This document shows, in pieces, positions 6,608 to 17,867 of a stretch of DNA of 35,241 nucleotides. The DNA lies in assembly GCA_002753305.1 (NCBI GenBank), contig PEAC01000021.1:1-35241 (forward strand). Reading direction: 5' to 3'. Made by a program: the position numbers and the translations under genes. How positions within the stretch are numbered: position 1 is the first letter of the stretch; each line of letters begins with the position of its first letter. The notes beneath the pieces are model-generated. The model made no database searches, was not told where the DNA came from, and worked only from the letters and a program-made list of their open reading frames with translations. The stretch is from Nitrospirae bacterium MYbin6 (GTDB lineage: Bacteria > Nitrospirota > Thermodesulfovibrionia > Thermodesulfovibrionales > Magnetobacteriaceae).

Positions 6608-6622
6608 CCGGAGAAAGCCAAC

Positions 6623-7150
6623 ATGCTATTGGAGACAGGCAAAGAAGAAATCGAATCGCTCTGCGCCCTTACAGAACGTGTAGTTAAGGCCGCCGCTTTG
6701 AAGAAACTATCCATAGCGACCGCAGAATCCTGTACGGGCGGCATGATAGCGGAGTTCATTACTTCCGTTTCAGGTAGTTCCGCGGTGTTTTGTGGTGGCG
6801 CGGTAACCTATAGCAACGCGCTTAAGGAGATATTCTTAGGCGTATCGCCCGAAACGCTGCGCACATACGGGGCCGTAAGTCCACAGACGGCCCTTGAGAT
6901 GTCCCTTGGGATACGGGAAGCCACCACCGCAGACTTTGGCCTTGCGGTAACCGGAATTGCCGGGCCAACCGGAGGCACGGCCGAAAAACCCGTCGGCCTT
7001 GTCTACATATCATTAAAAGGCCCCGGGCCGATAACCACGGCTATAAAGTGCAATTTCAACGGCAGCCGCCACCGGATTCGCTTTGAGGCCGCAAAAAAGG
7101 CCATCAGCCTGCTTTATGAGGCCCTCATGCCCTGCGGGGAGATTCAGTGA
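6623..7150 (+). CDS. pncC: CinA C-terminal-type nicotinamide-nucleotide amidase PncC
   Basis: A 175-residue stand-alone CinA C-terminal domain. Family motifs are visible: [48 protein letters not shown] and [22 protein letters not shown]. PncC deamidates nicotinamide mononucleotide to nicotinate mononucleotide, recycling the nicotinamide nucleotide released by NAD-dependent DNA ligase. The N-terminal molybdopterin-binding-like domain of full-length CinA is absent. The ATG at 6623 follows a GGAG at 6609-6612. The gene ends convergent with, and overlapping by seven bases, the broken membrane protein on the other strand. Confidence 0.93.
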   Translation: MLLETGKEEIESLCALTERVVKAAALKKLSIATAESCTGGMIAEFITSVSGSSAVFCGGAVTYSNALKEIFLGVSPETLRTYGAVSPQTALEMSLGIREATTADFGLAVTGIAGPTGGTAEKPVGLVYISLKGPGPITTAIKCNFNGSRHRIRFEAAKKAISLLYEALMPCGEIQ

Positions 7151-8724
7151 GGCACGTATTTCATTTTATACAGATAGAACCTTTCTACGGTAAGCACACT
7201 GTTGGTAAAGGATTTTATGAACTCCACATTGCCGTATTCGGCCAATGAATCGGGTGTGATGGGATAGCTTATGACGAGGAGGATGTCTTTTTTCTCCTTA
7301 AACGAGTACAGCTCAGCCTCTTTCAGAATGTTCGAGCCGTTAAACCCCCGGCGTTTATTGTCCCATGTGACGAAGGTGGCCTGCCTCTGTGTTGCCGGGT
7401 AGTAGATAGAGCGGTTAAGCTAAGCCGCAACGCCGCTTGTCGCGTAGTCCTTATCTCCAAGTACAGGCATTTTGTCTAATCCGGTTGCTTTGATATACAG
7501 GGCCGTTTCCTTATTTGCCGAAAAGGGATAGAGGTAGTCCATCGTGTTGGCAGTTACACCGGCAACTACGTTTAACATAAGGAGAAATGTAAAGAATGCG
7601 TTCTTTTCGTTTTCAAAAAATTCACAGACTTTATTGAAGATGCCAGTCTTAAATGATTTGACATTATAGAGGTTAGAAATCCAGATGGCCGAGAATAGTA
7701 CAATAAAAAAATGCCCCCTGTGCCTTATCGCCCCGACATATATCGCATAACTGAACAGGATTACCCCAAGCGTGCCGATGACATAATAAAATAGTGCTAT
7801 GCAACGGCGCAGGAAAAACATCGTAGTAATGGCCGCAAGTCCCAGGGACAAGTAAAGCCTTGCGGTTACCTCTTTATACGGATCTGCTATCAAATGGGTA
7901 AGGAAGTTATATCCCCAGAATTGCATAGAAAACATGGGTATCGGTATGTAGGCACTCCAGATAAAGGCGATTGCCTCAAAAATTTTTAAGATAACCAGCA
8001 TCACGTTATCTTCAAAAAATTTCGGGTTATACCATGTGGAGTCATGGGGAGGGTGCATCTGCATTGCCGAGAGTAACAGGCCGCAGGTAAATATCAGGAT
8101 GCCGGCGGCAAACTCCCATTTCGTCTTAGAATCAACGGAAGCATCTCTGAAGAAAATCCACTCAAAAAGTAGCATAAGGGCCAGCGCAATAGCTATAGTT
8201 GCCCCATAGGGATTGCTCTGGCAGAGAAAAAATAAAACTATGGAAAGATTAATATATTTTTTATCCTTTATTCCCGGGCGAAAGAGCGATAAAAATATAA
8301 GCAAAAAAAGCAGCCCATAAGCATAGTTCCGGCTGATTACACAGTATTCATAAAAGGGATAGTAGCCAAAGATAAAGAGGACTTTCTGGATTCTGGTAAA
8401 TGGCGCGTACTTAAGCGCGATAAAGGCAACGGCTGTGGCGAGGGCAAGGTGGAATATCTGCATAATTACCGGGTTGGGAGTTATCGCGGACAACACATAT
8501 AAGGTCAAAAACCAGAGGCTCGGATGTCCCTGGTATCTGATATTATGAAATAACTCACCGAGGGTTGAGGCATCTCTTGCCATCATCCAAGCCTCAAGCT
8601 CGTCGCGCCACATCTCGTGGTGTGCTATGTTGAATACCCCGAGAACCAGAAAGCCTAAGACAAAACCTAAGACAAACCTGTTGCCCTCAGCACGGTTGCC
8701 ATCGATTGCAGCCGACTCAGGTAT
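7144..8724 (-). pseudogene. Disrupted GT-C-like multi-spanning membrane protein
   Basis: Many hydrophobic helices and a conserved-looking N-terminal motif HHEMWRDELEAWMMARDAS, followed by NIRYQGHPSLWFL, suggest a GT-C-type (PMT-like) glycosyltransferase or related membrane protein; I do not recognise the exact family. Two lesions are visible. An in-frame TAG at 7422-7420 cuts off a clean 91-residue tail (LNRSIYYPATQRQATFVTW... to the TGA at 7146-7144). At the other end, the coding frame extends upstream of the first ATG (8613) through a hydrophobic helix with no ATG, GTG or TTG. The only candidate is ATA at 8724, nine bases after GGAAGG. It directly follows the TPR gene, whose stop it nearly touches. 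It is either a young pseudogene or two read errors. Confidence 0.7.
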
Positions 8725-8726
8725 TG

Positions 8727-9455
8727 TTACTTTCCTTCCATAATTTTTTTATAGCATGATTCCTTTCTGATATTATCAAGGTCCTTGTCCTGCTTAACCG
8801 CCTCGAACTTTGCCAGCCCCTTGCCGAAGCTCTTCTTTAAATAGTCACATGCCTTTGATGTGTCTATAACGAGAGAGTACATACATGCGAGGTTATAGTA
8901 GCCCGAGGCATCGTCAGGGATTAGTTCCACGACTTTCAGGTAGTCATCAATTGCCTTTTCCTTATTGTCCAGCGCGACATACGAGCGTGCCCTGGCTACA
9001 TAGGCGTATTTATGCTGGGGATTTAACTGAATTGCCTTATCGTAGTCCATAATGGCCTCATTATGTTTTCCGATAGTGGCGTAGGCAATGCCCCTGTTGA
9101 CATATGCCTCTACATGTTGAGGATTTATTTTGATAGCCTTGTCAATGTCTGTTATCGCCTGTTGGTGGTTGCCTTGTTTACCATAGGCAATGGCCCTTAG
9201 CAGATACGCGTCGGAGTTTTGAGGGTCAGAATCCAGTGTCTTTGTACACAGCTCTACGGCCTCTTTGTTGTTGTCAGCCTTGATGGCCTCATAGGCCTTT
9301 GCCAGGAGTTCGCCGGACTTGTTTGTGTCCGTAGTGCTGAAATAGGCATATATGCCCATTGTGGCCAGGGCAACGATTATAAAGATTGTGGCTATGGGAG
9401 GCCTTCGTTTAATTTCAGTTGCACCAGCCTCGCCTGCTCCCTCGGTCTCACTCAT
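8727..9455 (-). CDS. Membrane-anchored TPR-repeat protein
   Basis: 242 residues: a short cytoplasmic tail, one transmembrane helix (about residues 23-42, IATIFIIVALATMGIYAYF), then about five tetratricopeptide repeats (for example SDAYLLRAIAYGKQGNHQQAI and VEAYVNRGIAYATIGKHNEAI). It ends in a Cys-containing TPR-like tail. TPR arrays are protein-docking platforms; here it would sit on the periplasmic face of the inner membrane. No enzyme motif is present. I chose the ATG at 9455; a GTG three codons upstream is also open, but GAGGTGAT fits the ATG better. It has its own minus-strand promoter at 9539-9568 and is followed two bases later by the broken GT-C-like gene, so the two were probably one operon concerned with envelope assembly (inference). 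Confidence 0.85.
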   Translation of the reverse strand: MSETEGAGEAGATEIKRRPPIATIFIIVALATMGIYAYFSTTDTNKSGELLAKAYEAIKADNNKEAVELCTKTLDSDPQNSDAYLLRAIAYGKQGNHQQAITDIDKAIKINPQHVEAYVNRGIAYATIGKHNEAIMDYDKAIQLNPQHKYAYVARARSYVALDNKEKAIDDYLKVVELIPDDASGYYNLACMYSLVIDTSKACDYLKKSFGKGLAKFEAVKQDKDLDNIRKESCYKKIMEGK

Positions 9456-9538
9456 ACATATCACCTCATGCCTGTATATTTACACTAATTCACCTGGCAT
9501 ACTTACCGGATGTGAAATTCCCGTCTTGGGCATAACAT

Positions 9539-9568
9539 AAGATACTGTTTAGCCCACAGCGTTGTCAA
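9539..9568 (-). promoter_or_regulatory. Promoter for the TPR gene
   Basis: On the minus strand TTGACA (9568-9563), an 18-base spacer and TATCTT (9544-9539) lie about 84 bp before the TPR start, just after the ispF stop. Confidence 0.5.
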
Positions 9569-9581
9569 CCGGGTTTATCGA

Positions 9582-10067
9582 TTATGGCTCTGCCTGGCGC
9601 TTTTCTAACACACATGTCGCAATGGCCGCAATCCCCTCTGCCCTTCCTATAAACCCCATTGATTCGTTTGTCTTGGCCTTTATGTTTATTAACTCTGCGC
9701 CAATGCCAGAGGCAGATATTGCTATTTTCATGGCGTCTATATATGGCCTCAGGCGCGGCCTCTCCGCTATTACTACACAGTCAACCCATGTCACCTCAAG
9801 GCCGCTCCCTTTGAGTTGCCTCATAACAATTTCAAGCAGGCCGATGCTGTCCGCATCCTTCCACTTATCGTCCGTATCGGGAAACATCGTCCCTATGTCG
9901 CCAAGCCCCGCTGCCCCCAATACTGCGTCTATTATGCTGTGGAGAAGGACATCGGCGTCGGAATGCCCAACAAGCCCCTTTCCATCAAATGGTATCTCAA
10001 CACCGCCTATAATCAGGCGCCTGCCCGGCGCAAGGCGGTGCGAGTCATATCCTATGCCTGTTCTCAT
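9582..10067 (-). CDS. ispF: 2-C-methyl-D-erythritol 2,4-cyclodiphosphate synthase IspF
   Basis: A 161-residue protein, typical for IspF. It closes CDP-methylerythritol 2-phosphate to the cyclic diphosphate in the MEP isoprenoid pathway, as a trimer with a zinc site. Metal ligands are visible as D8 and H10 (GYDSHRL) and the His of VLLHSIIDAVLG. The signature VGHSDADVLLHSI and the later IKAKTNESMGFIGRAEGIAA are canonical. It starts six bases after the ispD stop, so the pair is cotranscribed. ispD and ispF are separate here, unlike the fused IspDF of some alphaproteobacteria and epsilonproteobacteria. Confidence 0.97.
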   Translation of the reverse strand: MRTGIGYDSHRLAPGRRLIIGGVEIPFDGKGLVGHSDADVLLHSIIDAVLGAAGLGDIGTMFPDTDDKWKDADSIGLLEIVMRQLKGSGLEVTWVDCVVIAERPRLRPYIDAMKIAISASGIGAELINIKAKTNESMGFIGRAEGIAAIATCVLEKRQAEP

Positions 10068-10073
10068 CTGTGC

Positions 10074-10769
10074 CTATTCCTTTGCGTGCCGCTTTTCCGA
10101 GAGTAAATAATCCGCGAAGGCTATGTCCTCCTGTGTCGTTATCTTGATGTTTTTGTAGTTGCCCGGGATAATTCTTATCTTTCCGCCATAGTGTTCAACG
10201 GCAGATGTGTCATCTGTAAAGTTCAGGCCCTCGGCGGCCGCCCTTTCATATGCGCCATAGAGTGTTTCATAACGAAAGGCCTGAGGGGTCGCAACGGCGG
10301 CAAGTGTGTCTCTACGCAGGGTTTTTACCACGAACCCGCCGCTTACCTCTTTTATTGTATCCTTCAGGGGGACGGCAGAGACCACGCCGTCACAACCATC
10401 TAACGATTGCAGCGTTGAGAGAATCAGCCCCTGTGATAAAAAAGGCCTTGCTGCGTCATGTATCATAACTGCCGAGTCCTTGTTGTCTATAAGTCTGAGG
10501 GCGTTATGGACGGATTCCTGGCGCGTCAGCCCCCCTTTGGCAGTCTTTCCTGCCTTAGTGATATCGTATTTTTCGATAAGCGCAGTGGCAGCCGCCTTGT
10601 CGGCGTCTCTGAGGACGACAATTATTTCGTCGACACTTTCGGCAGCCTCCAGTATCTCCAATACCCTTGCCAAAATCGGCCTTCCACCTATGAGGTGGAA
10701 GACCTTATTCGTGCCGGAGCCAAATCTGCTGCCTGTACCCGCTGCGGGCACTATTGCCGTTGTAAACAT
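10074..10769 (-). CDS. ispD: 2-C-methyl-D-erythritol 4-phosphate cytidylyltransferase IspD
   Basis: 231 residues with the nucleotidyltransferase signature PAAGTGSRFGSGTNKVF at the N-terminus, which binds CTP through the Gly-rich loop and the Arg/Lys pair. Further landmarks are VMIHDAARPF and AVPLKDTIKEV, and the TPQAFRYETL and TDDTSAVEHYG blocks. It transfers CMP to methylerythritol 4-phosphate, the third step of the MEP pathway. It lies between the YacL-like gene (12 bases upstream) and ispF (six bases downstream). The order yacL-ispD-ispF also occurs in Bacillus-type genomes. Confidence 0.97.
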   Translation of the reverse strand: MFTTAIVPAAGTGSRFGSGTNKVFHLIGGRPILARVLEILEAAESVDEIIVVLRDADKAAATALIEKYDITKAGKTAKGGLTRQESVHNALRLIDNKDSAVMIHDAARPFLSQGLILSTLQSLDGCDGVVSAVPLKDTIKEVSGGFVVKTLRRDTLAAVATPQAFRYETLYGAYERAAAEGLNFTDDTSAVEHYGGKIRIIPGNYKNIKITTQEDIAFADYLLSEKRHAKE

Positions 10770-10781
10770 TTCTCTAAAGCC

Positions 10782-11753
10782 TTATTCTGTGTTTGGCTTG
10801 GAGAAAATCATTCTCCCGGCCGTTGTCTGTAAGACACTGGTTACGGCTACGTCAACGTTCTTGCCGATTAGCTTGCGGGCATTTTCCACAACGACCATTG
10901 TGCCGTCTTCCGTGTAGGCTACCCCCTGGTTGGACTCCTTGCCCTCTTTAATAATAAACACCTTCATCAGCTCGCCGGGCAGGACGACCGGTTTCAGAGC
11001 GTTTGCCAGCTCGTTGATGTTCAGCACTGGGACGTCGTGCAGTTGCGCTACCTTGTTGAGATTGAAATCATTGGTTATGATTTTAGCGTTCATCAACTTG
11101 CCAAGGGCAACCAGTTTGGAGTCTACTTCTTTTATCTTCGGGAAGTCCTCGTCTATTATCTTTACGGTTATGCCCGATAGTTTTTGTACCCTGTGCAGGA
11201 CGTCAAGTCCGCGCCGTCCGCGGCTTCTCTTCATGGAATCCGAGGAGTCGGCTATATGCTGAAGCTCCTGTAGTATAAACTGTGGAACTATAAATACACC
11301 ATCCAGAAACCCCGTATCACAGACATCAGCAATCCTGCCATCAATTATAGAACTGGTATCAAGGATTTTTAGATTTTCTTCGACCCCCTGCCCCCTGAAA
11401 AGCCTCACAGTGCCGGCTATCGAGAGATTATCACCCCTCGTAAAACCGATTAACAGGCCGATATAGGCAGAGACCGCCTCTACAGCGGTTGTTATGAGCC
11501 GATGGTCCTCTATCAGAGACCGAAGTGGATATATTATAAGTTTTGCTAAAACTACCCCTATAAAAAGCCCTGTAAGCCCGCCAATTATCTTACCCATGCG
11601 GAGCTTTCTGAAGAAATACTCTGAGCCTACCACCAGAATGCCTGCCATGGCCCCAATTGCCGGGCCTTCGTACGCGTATCCATATGGATTTATTAAGACG
11701 TATCCGCTGAGGACAAAAACACCGAAAACAAAAAGACGCAATAGATTCATCAT
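10782..11753 (-). CDS. yacL: YacL-type membrane protein with PIN and TRAM domains
   Basis: About 323 residues. Four hydrophobic helices fill the first 100 or so residues (for example LFVFGVFVLSGYVLI and IIGGLTGLFIGVVLAKLII). A PIN nuclease-like domain follows (ILDTSSIIDGRIADV, IVPQFILQELQHIAD, DSKLVALGKLMNAKIITND), with acidic residues consistent with a metal-dependent RNase site. A C-terminal TRAM RNA-binding module (GVAYTEDGTMVVVENARKLIG) completes it. It is likely an inner-membrane RNA-binding or RNA-cleaving protein of unknown target. I chose the ATG at 11753, after GAAAGGA; a longer frame to 11807 adds a charged non-homologous leader. First gene of the yacL-ispD-ispF operon. Confidence 0.9.
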   Translation of the reverse strand: MMNLLRLFVFGVFVLSGYVLINPYGYAYEGPAIGAMAGILVVGSEYFFRKLRMGKIIGGLTGLFIGVVLAKLIIYPLRSLIEDHRLITTAVEAVSAYIGLLIGFTRGDNLSIAGTVRLFRGQGVEENLKILDTSSIIDGRIADVCDTGFLDGVFIVPQFILQELQHIADSSDSMKRSRGRRGLDVLHRVQKLSGITVKIIDEDFPKIKEVDSKLVALGKLMNAKIITNDFNLNKVAQLHDVPVLNINELANALKPVVLPGELMKVFIIKEGKESNQGVAYTEDGTMVVVENARKLIGKNVDVAVTSVLQTTAGRMIFSKPNTE

Positions 11754-12087
11754 TCCTTTCTCACCCCCTTGTCTTAAGAGTCTGTGTCTATCGCGCGAAC
11801 CACGCAATCACATATGCGGCCAGACAGTGCCCACCCCACGTATTCCTTCGAATGTGCCGGTAATAATCATCCTCTGGCCCCCTGTGGCCGTACTAATTAT
11901 TTTATTACATACGGCTATATTATTTTTCATATTTTTTATTATAATAATCGGGTTAGTGTGTTGTAAACTATAATCGATAAAATTTATTTGCCATAGCAAA
12001 GAATTTTGTACGCAAATAACCGTAACAGGGCCGTCTGAGCCTTACAGGGCTGTCTAACCCTGCGGTAATATATATCGGAGGTATATA
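11754..12087 (+). promoter_or_regulatory. Divergent intergenic region with direct repeats before the aminotransferase gene
   Basis: No convincing gene. The centre (about 11885-11995) is very AT-rich, suitable for divergent promoters; TATAAT at about 11969-11974 is a candidate -10. Two 14-bp direct repeats, ACAGGGCCGTCTGA (12025-12038) and ACAGGGCTGTCTAA (12044-12057), lie 19 bp apart, close to two helical turns, and could be operator half-sites for the downstream operon. CGGAGG just before 12088 is the ribosome site. Confidence 0.4.
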
Positions 12088-13224
12088 ATGCTAAAAAGGT
12101 ATTTACTTGCGCCGGGGCCAACGCCGGTGCCGCCCGAGGCCCTCGCGGCCATGTCCATGCCGATGATTCACCATCGCGCCCCGGACTTCATTCCAATCTT
12201 TGAGGCCGCAAGGACTGGCCTTAAACACCTGTATCAGACCAAAAACGATGTACTAATCCTATGTTCCACCGGCACGGGGGGTATGGTCGCGGCTGTTACT
12301 AATTTTTTTAACCACGGCGATAAGGCCGTCGTAGTCAACGGAGGGAAATTCGGTGAGCGCTGGATTAAGATCTGTAAGGCCTTCGGACTTGAGGTCATCG
12401 AGGTAAAGGTTGACTGGGGCTATACGCTCAATCCCGCGAAGCTTGATGAGGTCCTCAAAAAAGAATCCTCAGTTAAGGGTGTCTTCGTCCAGGCCACTGA
12501 GACCTCAACCGGCGTAAACCACGACATTGAGGCCATTGCCTCCGTAGTCAATAAATATGGGGATACGCTACTGGTTGTCGACGCGATAAGCTCACTGGTT
12601 GCCCATGATCTGAAGACCGACGCATGGGGCATTGACATCATGGTAGGCGGCTCTCAGAAGGGGCTGATGCTGCCTCCGGGACTGGCCTTTATCAGTGTGT
12701 CTGAGAAGGCATGGAAAATGGCCGAGACATCTAAAATAGAGAAGTTTTATTTTAATCTGAAGGTAGAAAGGAAAAAGCAGGCCGAAAACCAGACAAACTT
12801 TACCTCTGCCGTCACGCTTATTATCGGCCTTAACGAGTCGTTAAAGATAATTGAGAAAGAGGGGCTGCAAAACGTATTCAAGCGCCACGCCCTCCTGGCC
12901 CATGCCACACGCGAGGCCGTTAAGGCCATCGGCCTGGGGCTATACGCAAAGGAGATGCCAAGCAACGCGGTAACGGCCATTGAGGCCCCCGAAGGCGTAG
13001 ACGGCCAGAAGATATACAAGGTACTAAGAGAGAGATACGGCGTTACCGCCGCCGGCGGGCAGGACCAGGCCAAGGGCAGGATATTCCGTATCGCCCACCT
13101 CGGTTACTCCGACAGATTTGACATAATAACGGCCATCTCGGCCATTGAGATGACCCTGAAGACGCTTGGCGCGCCTGTAACGCTTGGCAAGGGGGTTGCA
13201 GCCTGTGAAGAAATCCTGTTGTAA
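12088..13224 (+). CDS. Class V PLP aminotransferase (alanine/serine-glyoxylate type)
   Basis: 378 residues of the class V aminotransferase fold. The N-terminal LLAPGPTPVPPEALAAM and IHHRAPDF, the STGTGGMVAAVTNFF phosphate-binding region, the VVDAISSL Asp that contacts the pyridine nitrogen, and the Schiff-base Lys in GGSQKGLMLPPG are all present. Members interconvert Ala, Ser, glyoxylate, pyruvate and hydroxypyruvate; some act on phosphoserine. It begins an apparent operon with serA, 27 bases upstream of it. I infer that it could supply the transamination step of serine synthesis, although no serC is in view to exclude the ordinary route. A good ribosome site (CGGAGG) precedes the ATG. Confidence 0.93.
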   Translation: MLKRYLLAPGPTPVPPEALAAMSMPMIHHRAPDFIPIFEAARTGLKHLYQTKNDVLILCSTGTGGMVAAVTNFFNHGDKAVVVNGGKFGERWIKICKAFGLEVIEVKVDWGYTLNPAKLDEVLKKESSVKGVFVQATETSTGVNHDIEAIASVVNKYGDTLLVVDAISSLVAHDLKTDAWGIDIMVGGSQKGLMLPPGLAFISVSEKAWKMAETSKIEKFYFNLKVERKKQAENQTNFTSAVTLIIGLNESLKIIEKEGLQNVFKRHALLAHATREAVKAIGLGLYAKEMPSNAVTAIEAPEGVDGQKIYKVLRERYGVTAAGGQDQAKGRIFRIAHLGYSDRFDIITAISAIEMTLKTLGAPVTLGKGVAACEEILL

Positions 13225-13251
13225 AAATACGTATTCAGGGGGTATGGCCTG

Positions 13252-16162
<2,911 letters not shown>

Positions 16163-16166
16163 GAAG

Positions 16167-16871
16167 ATGTCCAGCCGGATTATGGAGGGGATATTCGGGA
16201 TATTCTTCCCGTCGGCGTGTCCCATATGCGCTAAACCCTCCGATGATTTTACGACCTCTCCGATATGTGAGATGTGCTGGTCGAATATGAAACGCCTGCC
16301 CACAAACGTATGCGGCATATGTTCCAAACCGCTGGAGATTGAGGGGATAACCAGGTGCGGTGATTGTTACGCCGAGAGGCCGTATTATTCGACCATAAGG
16401 ACATACGCGCAATTTACAGGGGTGATGAAAGAAGCGATACATTTATTTAAGTTTTCCGGCATGAGAAGACTGGCAAGACCGCTTGCTGAACTCTTCAAAC
16501 AAATCGAGCTGCCGGAGGCCGATTTAATCATCCCCGTTCCCATGACAAAAAAAAGGCTCATCCAGAGGGGGTTTAATCAGAGCCTCCTGCTGGCAAATGC
16601 CCTATCAGACTTCACAAAGATACCACTTTCGTATGATACGCTCGTGAAGGTGAAAGAAACCCCTCATCAAAGCATGCTAAGTGGGACGGAGCGAATTAAA
16701 TCCATTAGAAATGCCTTCAAATCGGCCATAAGCCTGAAAGGAAAAAGGATAGCCTTAGTCGATGACGTTATGACCACAGGGGCTACGCTGAACGAGGGCG
16801 CAAGGGCGCTTATGAAGGCAGACGCACTGAATGTATATGGCATCGTTGCGGCACGTGCCGTGCTGGAGTAA
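16167..16871 (+). CDS. comF: ComF-family phosphoribosyltransferase-like protein
   Basis: 234 residues. The N-terminus carries two Cys knuckle pairs, CPICAKP...CEMCW and CGICSKP...CGDC, consistent with a zinc-binding module. The C-terminus is a type I phosphoribosyltransferase domain with the PRPP loop IALVDDVMTTGATLNEGA and the typical RGFNQSLLLANAL segment. ComF proteins are linked to DNA uptake in naturally competent bacteria, and their biochemical activity is not settled. No other com genes are adjacent. The pseudopilin genes downstream belong to type II secretion and not to competence, so the link is only general. Confidence 0.9.
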   Translation: MSSRIMEGIFGIFFPSACPICAKPSDDFTTSPICEMCWSNMKRLPTNVCGICSKPLEIEGITRCGDCYAERPYYSTIRTYAQFTGVMKEAIHLFKFSGMRRLARPLAELFKQIELPEADLIIPVPMTKKRLIQRGFNQSLLLANALSDFTKIPLSYDTLVKVKETPHQSMLSGTERIKSIRNAFKSAISLKGKRIALVDDVMTTGATLNEGARALMKADALNVYGIVAARAVLE

Positions 16872-16888
16872 CAGGGTGATAATAATAA

Positions 16889-16918
16889 TTGTGTGGATTA
16901 TGATAAAACGTGTATAAT
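16889..16918 (+). promoter_or_regulatory. Promoter for the Hpt-like gene
   Basis: TTGTGT (16889-16894), 18-base spacer, and a perfect TATAAT (16913-16918), about 70 bp before the start at 16989. Confidence 0.5.
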
Positions 16919-16988
16919 AGCAGACAGTAAATTCTTTATCCCTACGAACCAGTGGATATAAATAAATACTAAATCAGAGGTGTGCGCA

Positions 16989-17309
16989 ATGCCAGAACCA
17001 GTAAAAGATACCGGCAAGATTACAGTAACAGTAGAGGCACAGTACAAGGACAGGGTTGCCAAGTTTCTGAACAGCCGCAAAAGAGACATCGCAGAAATGA
17101 GGGATGAAGTAGGAAAAGGCCAGTATCCATCTGTCAAGATGACAGGGGGTATGATAAAAAAGGCCGCCGAAGGCATTGGCCTTACTAAATTCCAGGAGAT
17201 GGGAGAGGCTATAGAGACAGCTGCTAATCTCAAGGATTCCGGCAAGGTGAAAATACTCATAGAAGAGCTTGCCGATTATCTTTCGCGTGTTGAAATAGTA
17301 TATTCGTAG
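16989..17309 (+). CDS. Hpt-domain-like protein lacking the phospho-acceptor histidine
   Basis: 106 residues. The whole chain follows the stand-alone Hpt pattern: an N-terminal VTVEAQYKDRVAKFLNSRKRDI helix, then the core helix pair ending ELADYLSRVEIVY. In normal members the core reads G-H-x-M-K-G with five more residues and a Gly. Here the equivalent stretch is GGMIKKAAEGIG (about 53-64), so the phospho-accepting His is a Gly at about 54 and the following Gly a Lys at 58. It should not carry phosphate. It may bind a receiver or kinase as a decoy or scaffold. I chose the ATG at 16989, after CAGAGG, rather than a GTG nine bases earlier. Its own promoter lies at 16889-16918, and gspI follows. 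Confidence 0.75.
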   Translation: MPEPVKDTGKITVTVEAQYKDRVAKFLNSRKRDIAEMRDEVGKGQYPSVKMTGGMIKKAAEGIGLTKFQEMGEAIETAANLKDSGKVKILIEELADYLSRVEIVYS

Positions 17310-17332
17310 GGGGCGCTTTCAAAGGAGACACA

Positions 17333-17374
17333 AAGGGGTTTACCCTTAACGAAAAGGGGTTTACCCTCATAGAG
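17333..17374 (+). repeat. In-frame 21-bp tandem duplication of the prepilin motif
   Basis: Two 7-codon units, KGFTLNE and KGFTLIE; the first 15 bp (AAAGGGGTTTACCCT, at 17332-17346 and 17353-17367) are identical. Confidence 0.85.
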
Positions 17375-17686
17375 GTGTTCGTTTCCCTTGCCATAATAGC
17401 CGGCCTTTTGTTGACGGCTATTTATACGCTTAATAACCACCTCGCAATCGTATCACGCCATCGGGTTATAACTATAGCCTCAGCCCTTGCCGCGGAGAAA
17501 CTCCGCGAGTCAGGCCGTTTGCACATCACGGAGGATAGTGGCAGTTTTCCCCCTCCCTATGAAGACTACACATATACAATTAAGGGCGTTCCATCGACAT
17601 TTTCTGACATATTTATAAAGGAGTTGGCCGTGCGGCACGGGCGTGAGAAGGTCTTCCTGAAGCGGCTCTACAAGAAACAGCCGTGA
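17333..17686 (+). CDS. gspI: Type II secretion pseudopilin GspI, start codon unclear
   Basis: A short minor pseudopilin: prepilin motif KGFTLIEVFVSLAIIAGLLLTA, then about 75 residues of globular part, ending RLYKKQP. In this family the leader peptidase cuts between Gly and Phe. The 21-bp segment encoding KGFTLNE (17333-17353) and KGFTLIE (17354-17374) is tandemly duplicated in frame. No ATG, GTG or TTG lies in frame between the upstream stop (17291-17293) and the motif. The first canonical start, GTG 17375, would delete the cleavage site. AAAGGAG at about 17321-17327 marks where initiation should occur. So the start is either non-standard, lost, or a sequence error; the position given is the beginning of the first repeat. 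Confidence 0.7.
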   Translation, partial: KGFTLNEKGFTLIEVFVSLAIIAGLLLTAIYTLNNHLAIVSRHRVITIASALAAEKLRESGRLHITEDSGSFPPPYEDYTYTIKGVPSTFSDIFIKELAVRHGREKVFLKRLYKKQP

Positions 17687-17715
17687 TACCAAAAATGATT
17701 TCAAATCCTTTAGTC

Positions 17716-17867
17716 TGTCATTCCTGCGAAAGCAGGAATCCAGTTGTTTTGAGAAATGTTAAATGAAACAATATTGCGTAATGGCAAGCAACAAAGATGG
17801 TACGTTATATACAGAGGCAGCCTCAGTGGAACAATATTTCTGGATTCCTGCTTTCGCAGGAATGACA
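17716..17867. repeat. Inverted pair of 28-bp hairpin repeats between gspI and gspJ
   Basis: 17716-17743 (TGTCATTCCTGCGAAAGCAGG followed by AATCCAG) and 17840-17867 are perfect reverse complements, 96 bp apart. Each unit is itself an 8-bp perfect hairpin closed by a GAAA tetraloop. The same unit recurs at 25971-25998 and 26024-26051. This is a dispersed REP/dRS3-like repeat. It splits the gsp operon by about 215 bp and places a spurious open frame (FLDSCFRRNDK) in front of gspJ. Confidence 0.9.

Noticed and set aside
7420..7422. UAG decoded as pyrrolysine or another amino acid
   Set aside because: Nothing else in the window indicates stop-codon recoding, and the gene also lacks a start codon, so decay or sequence error is simpler.
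11784..11999. Short frames in the divergent gap before the aminotransferase gene
   Set aside because: AT-rich chance frames on both strands without ribosome sites or recognisable motifs.
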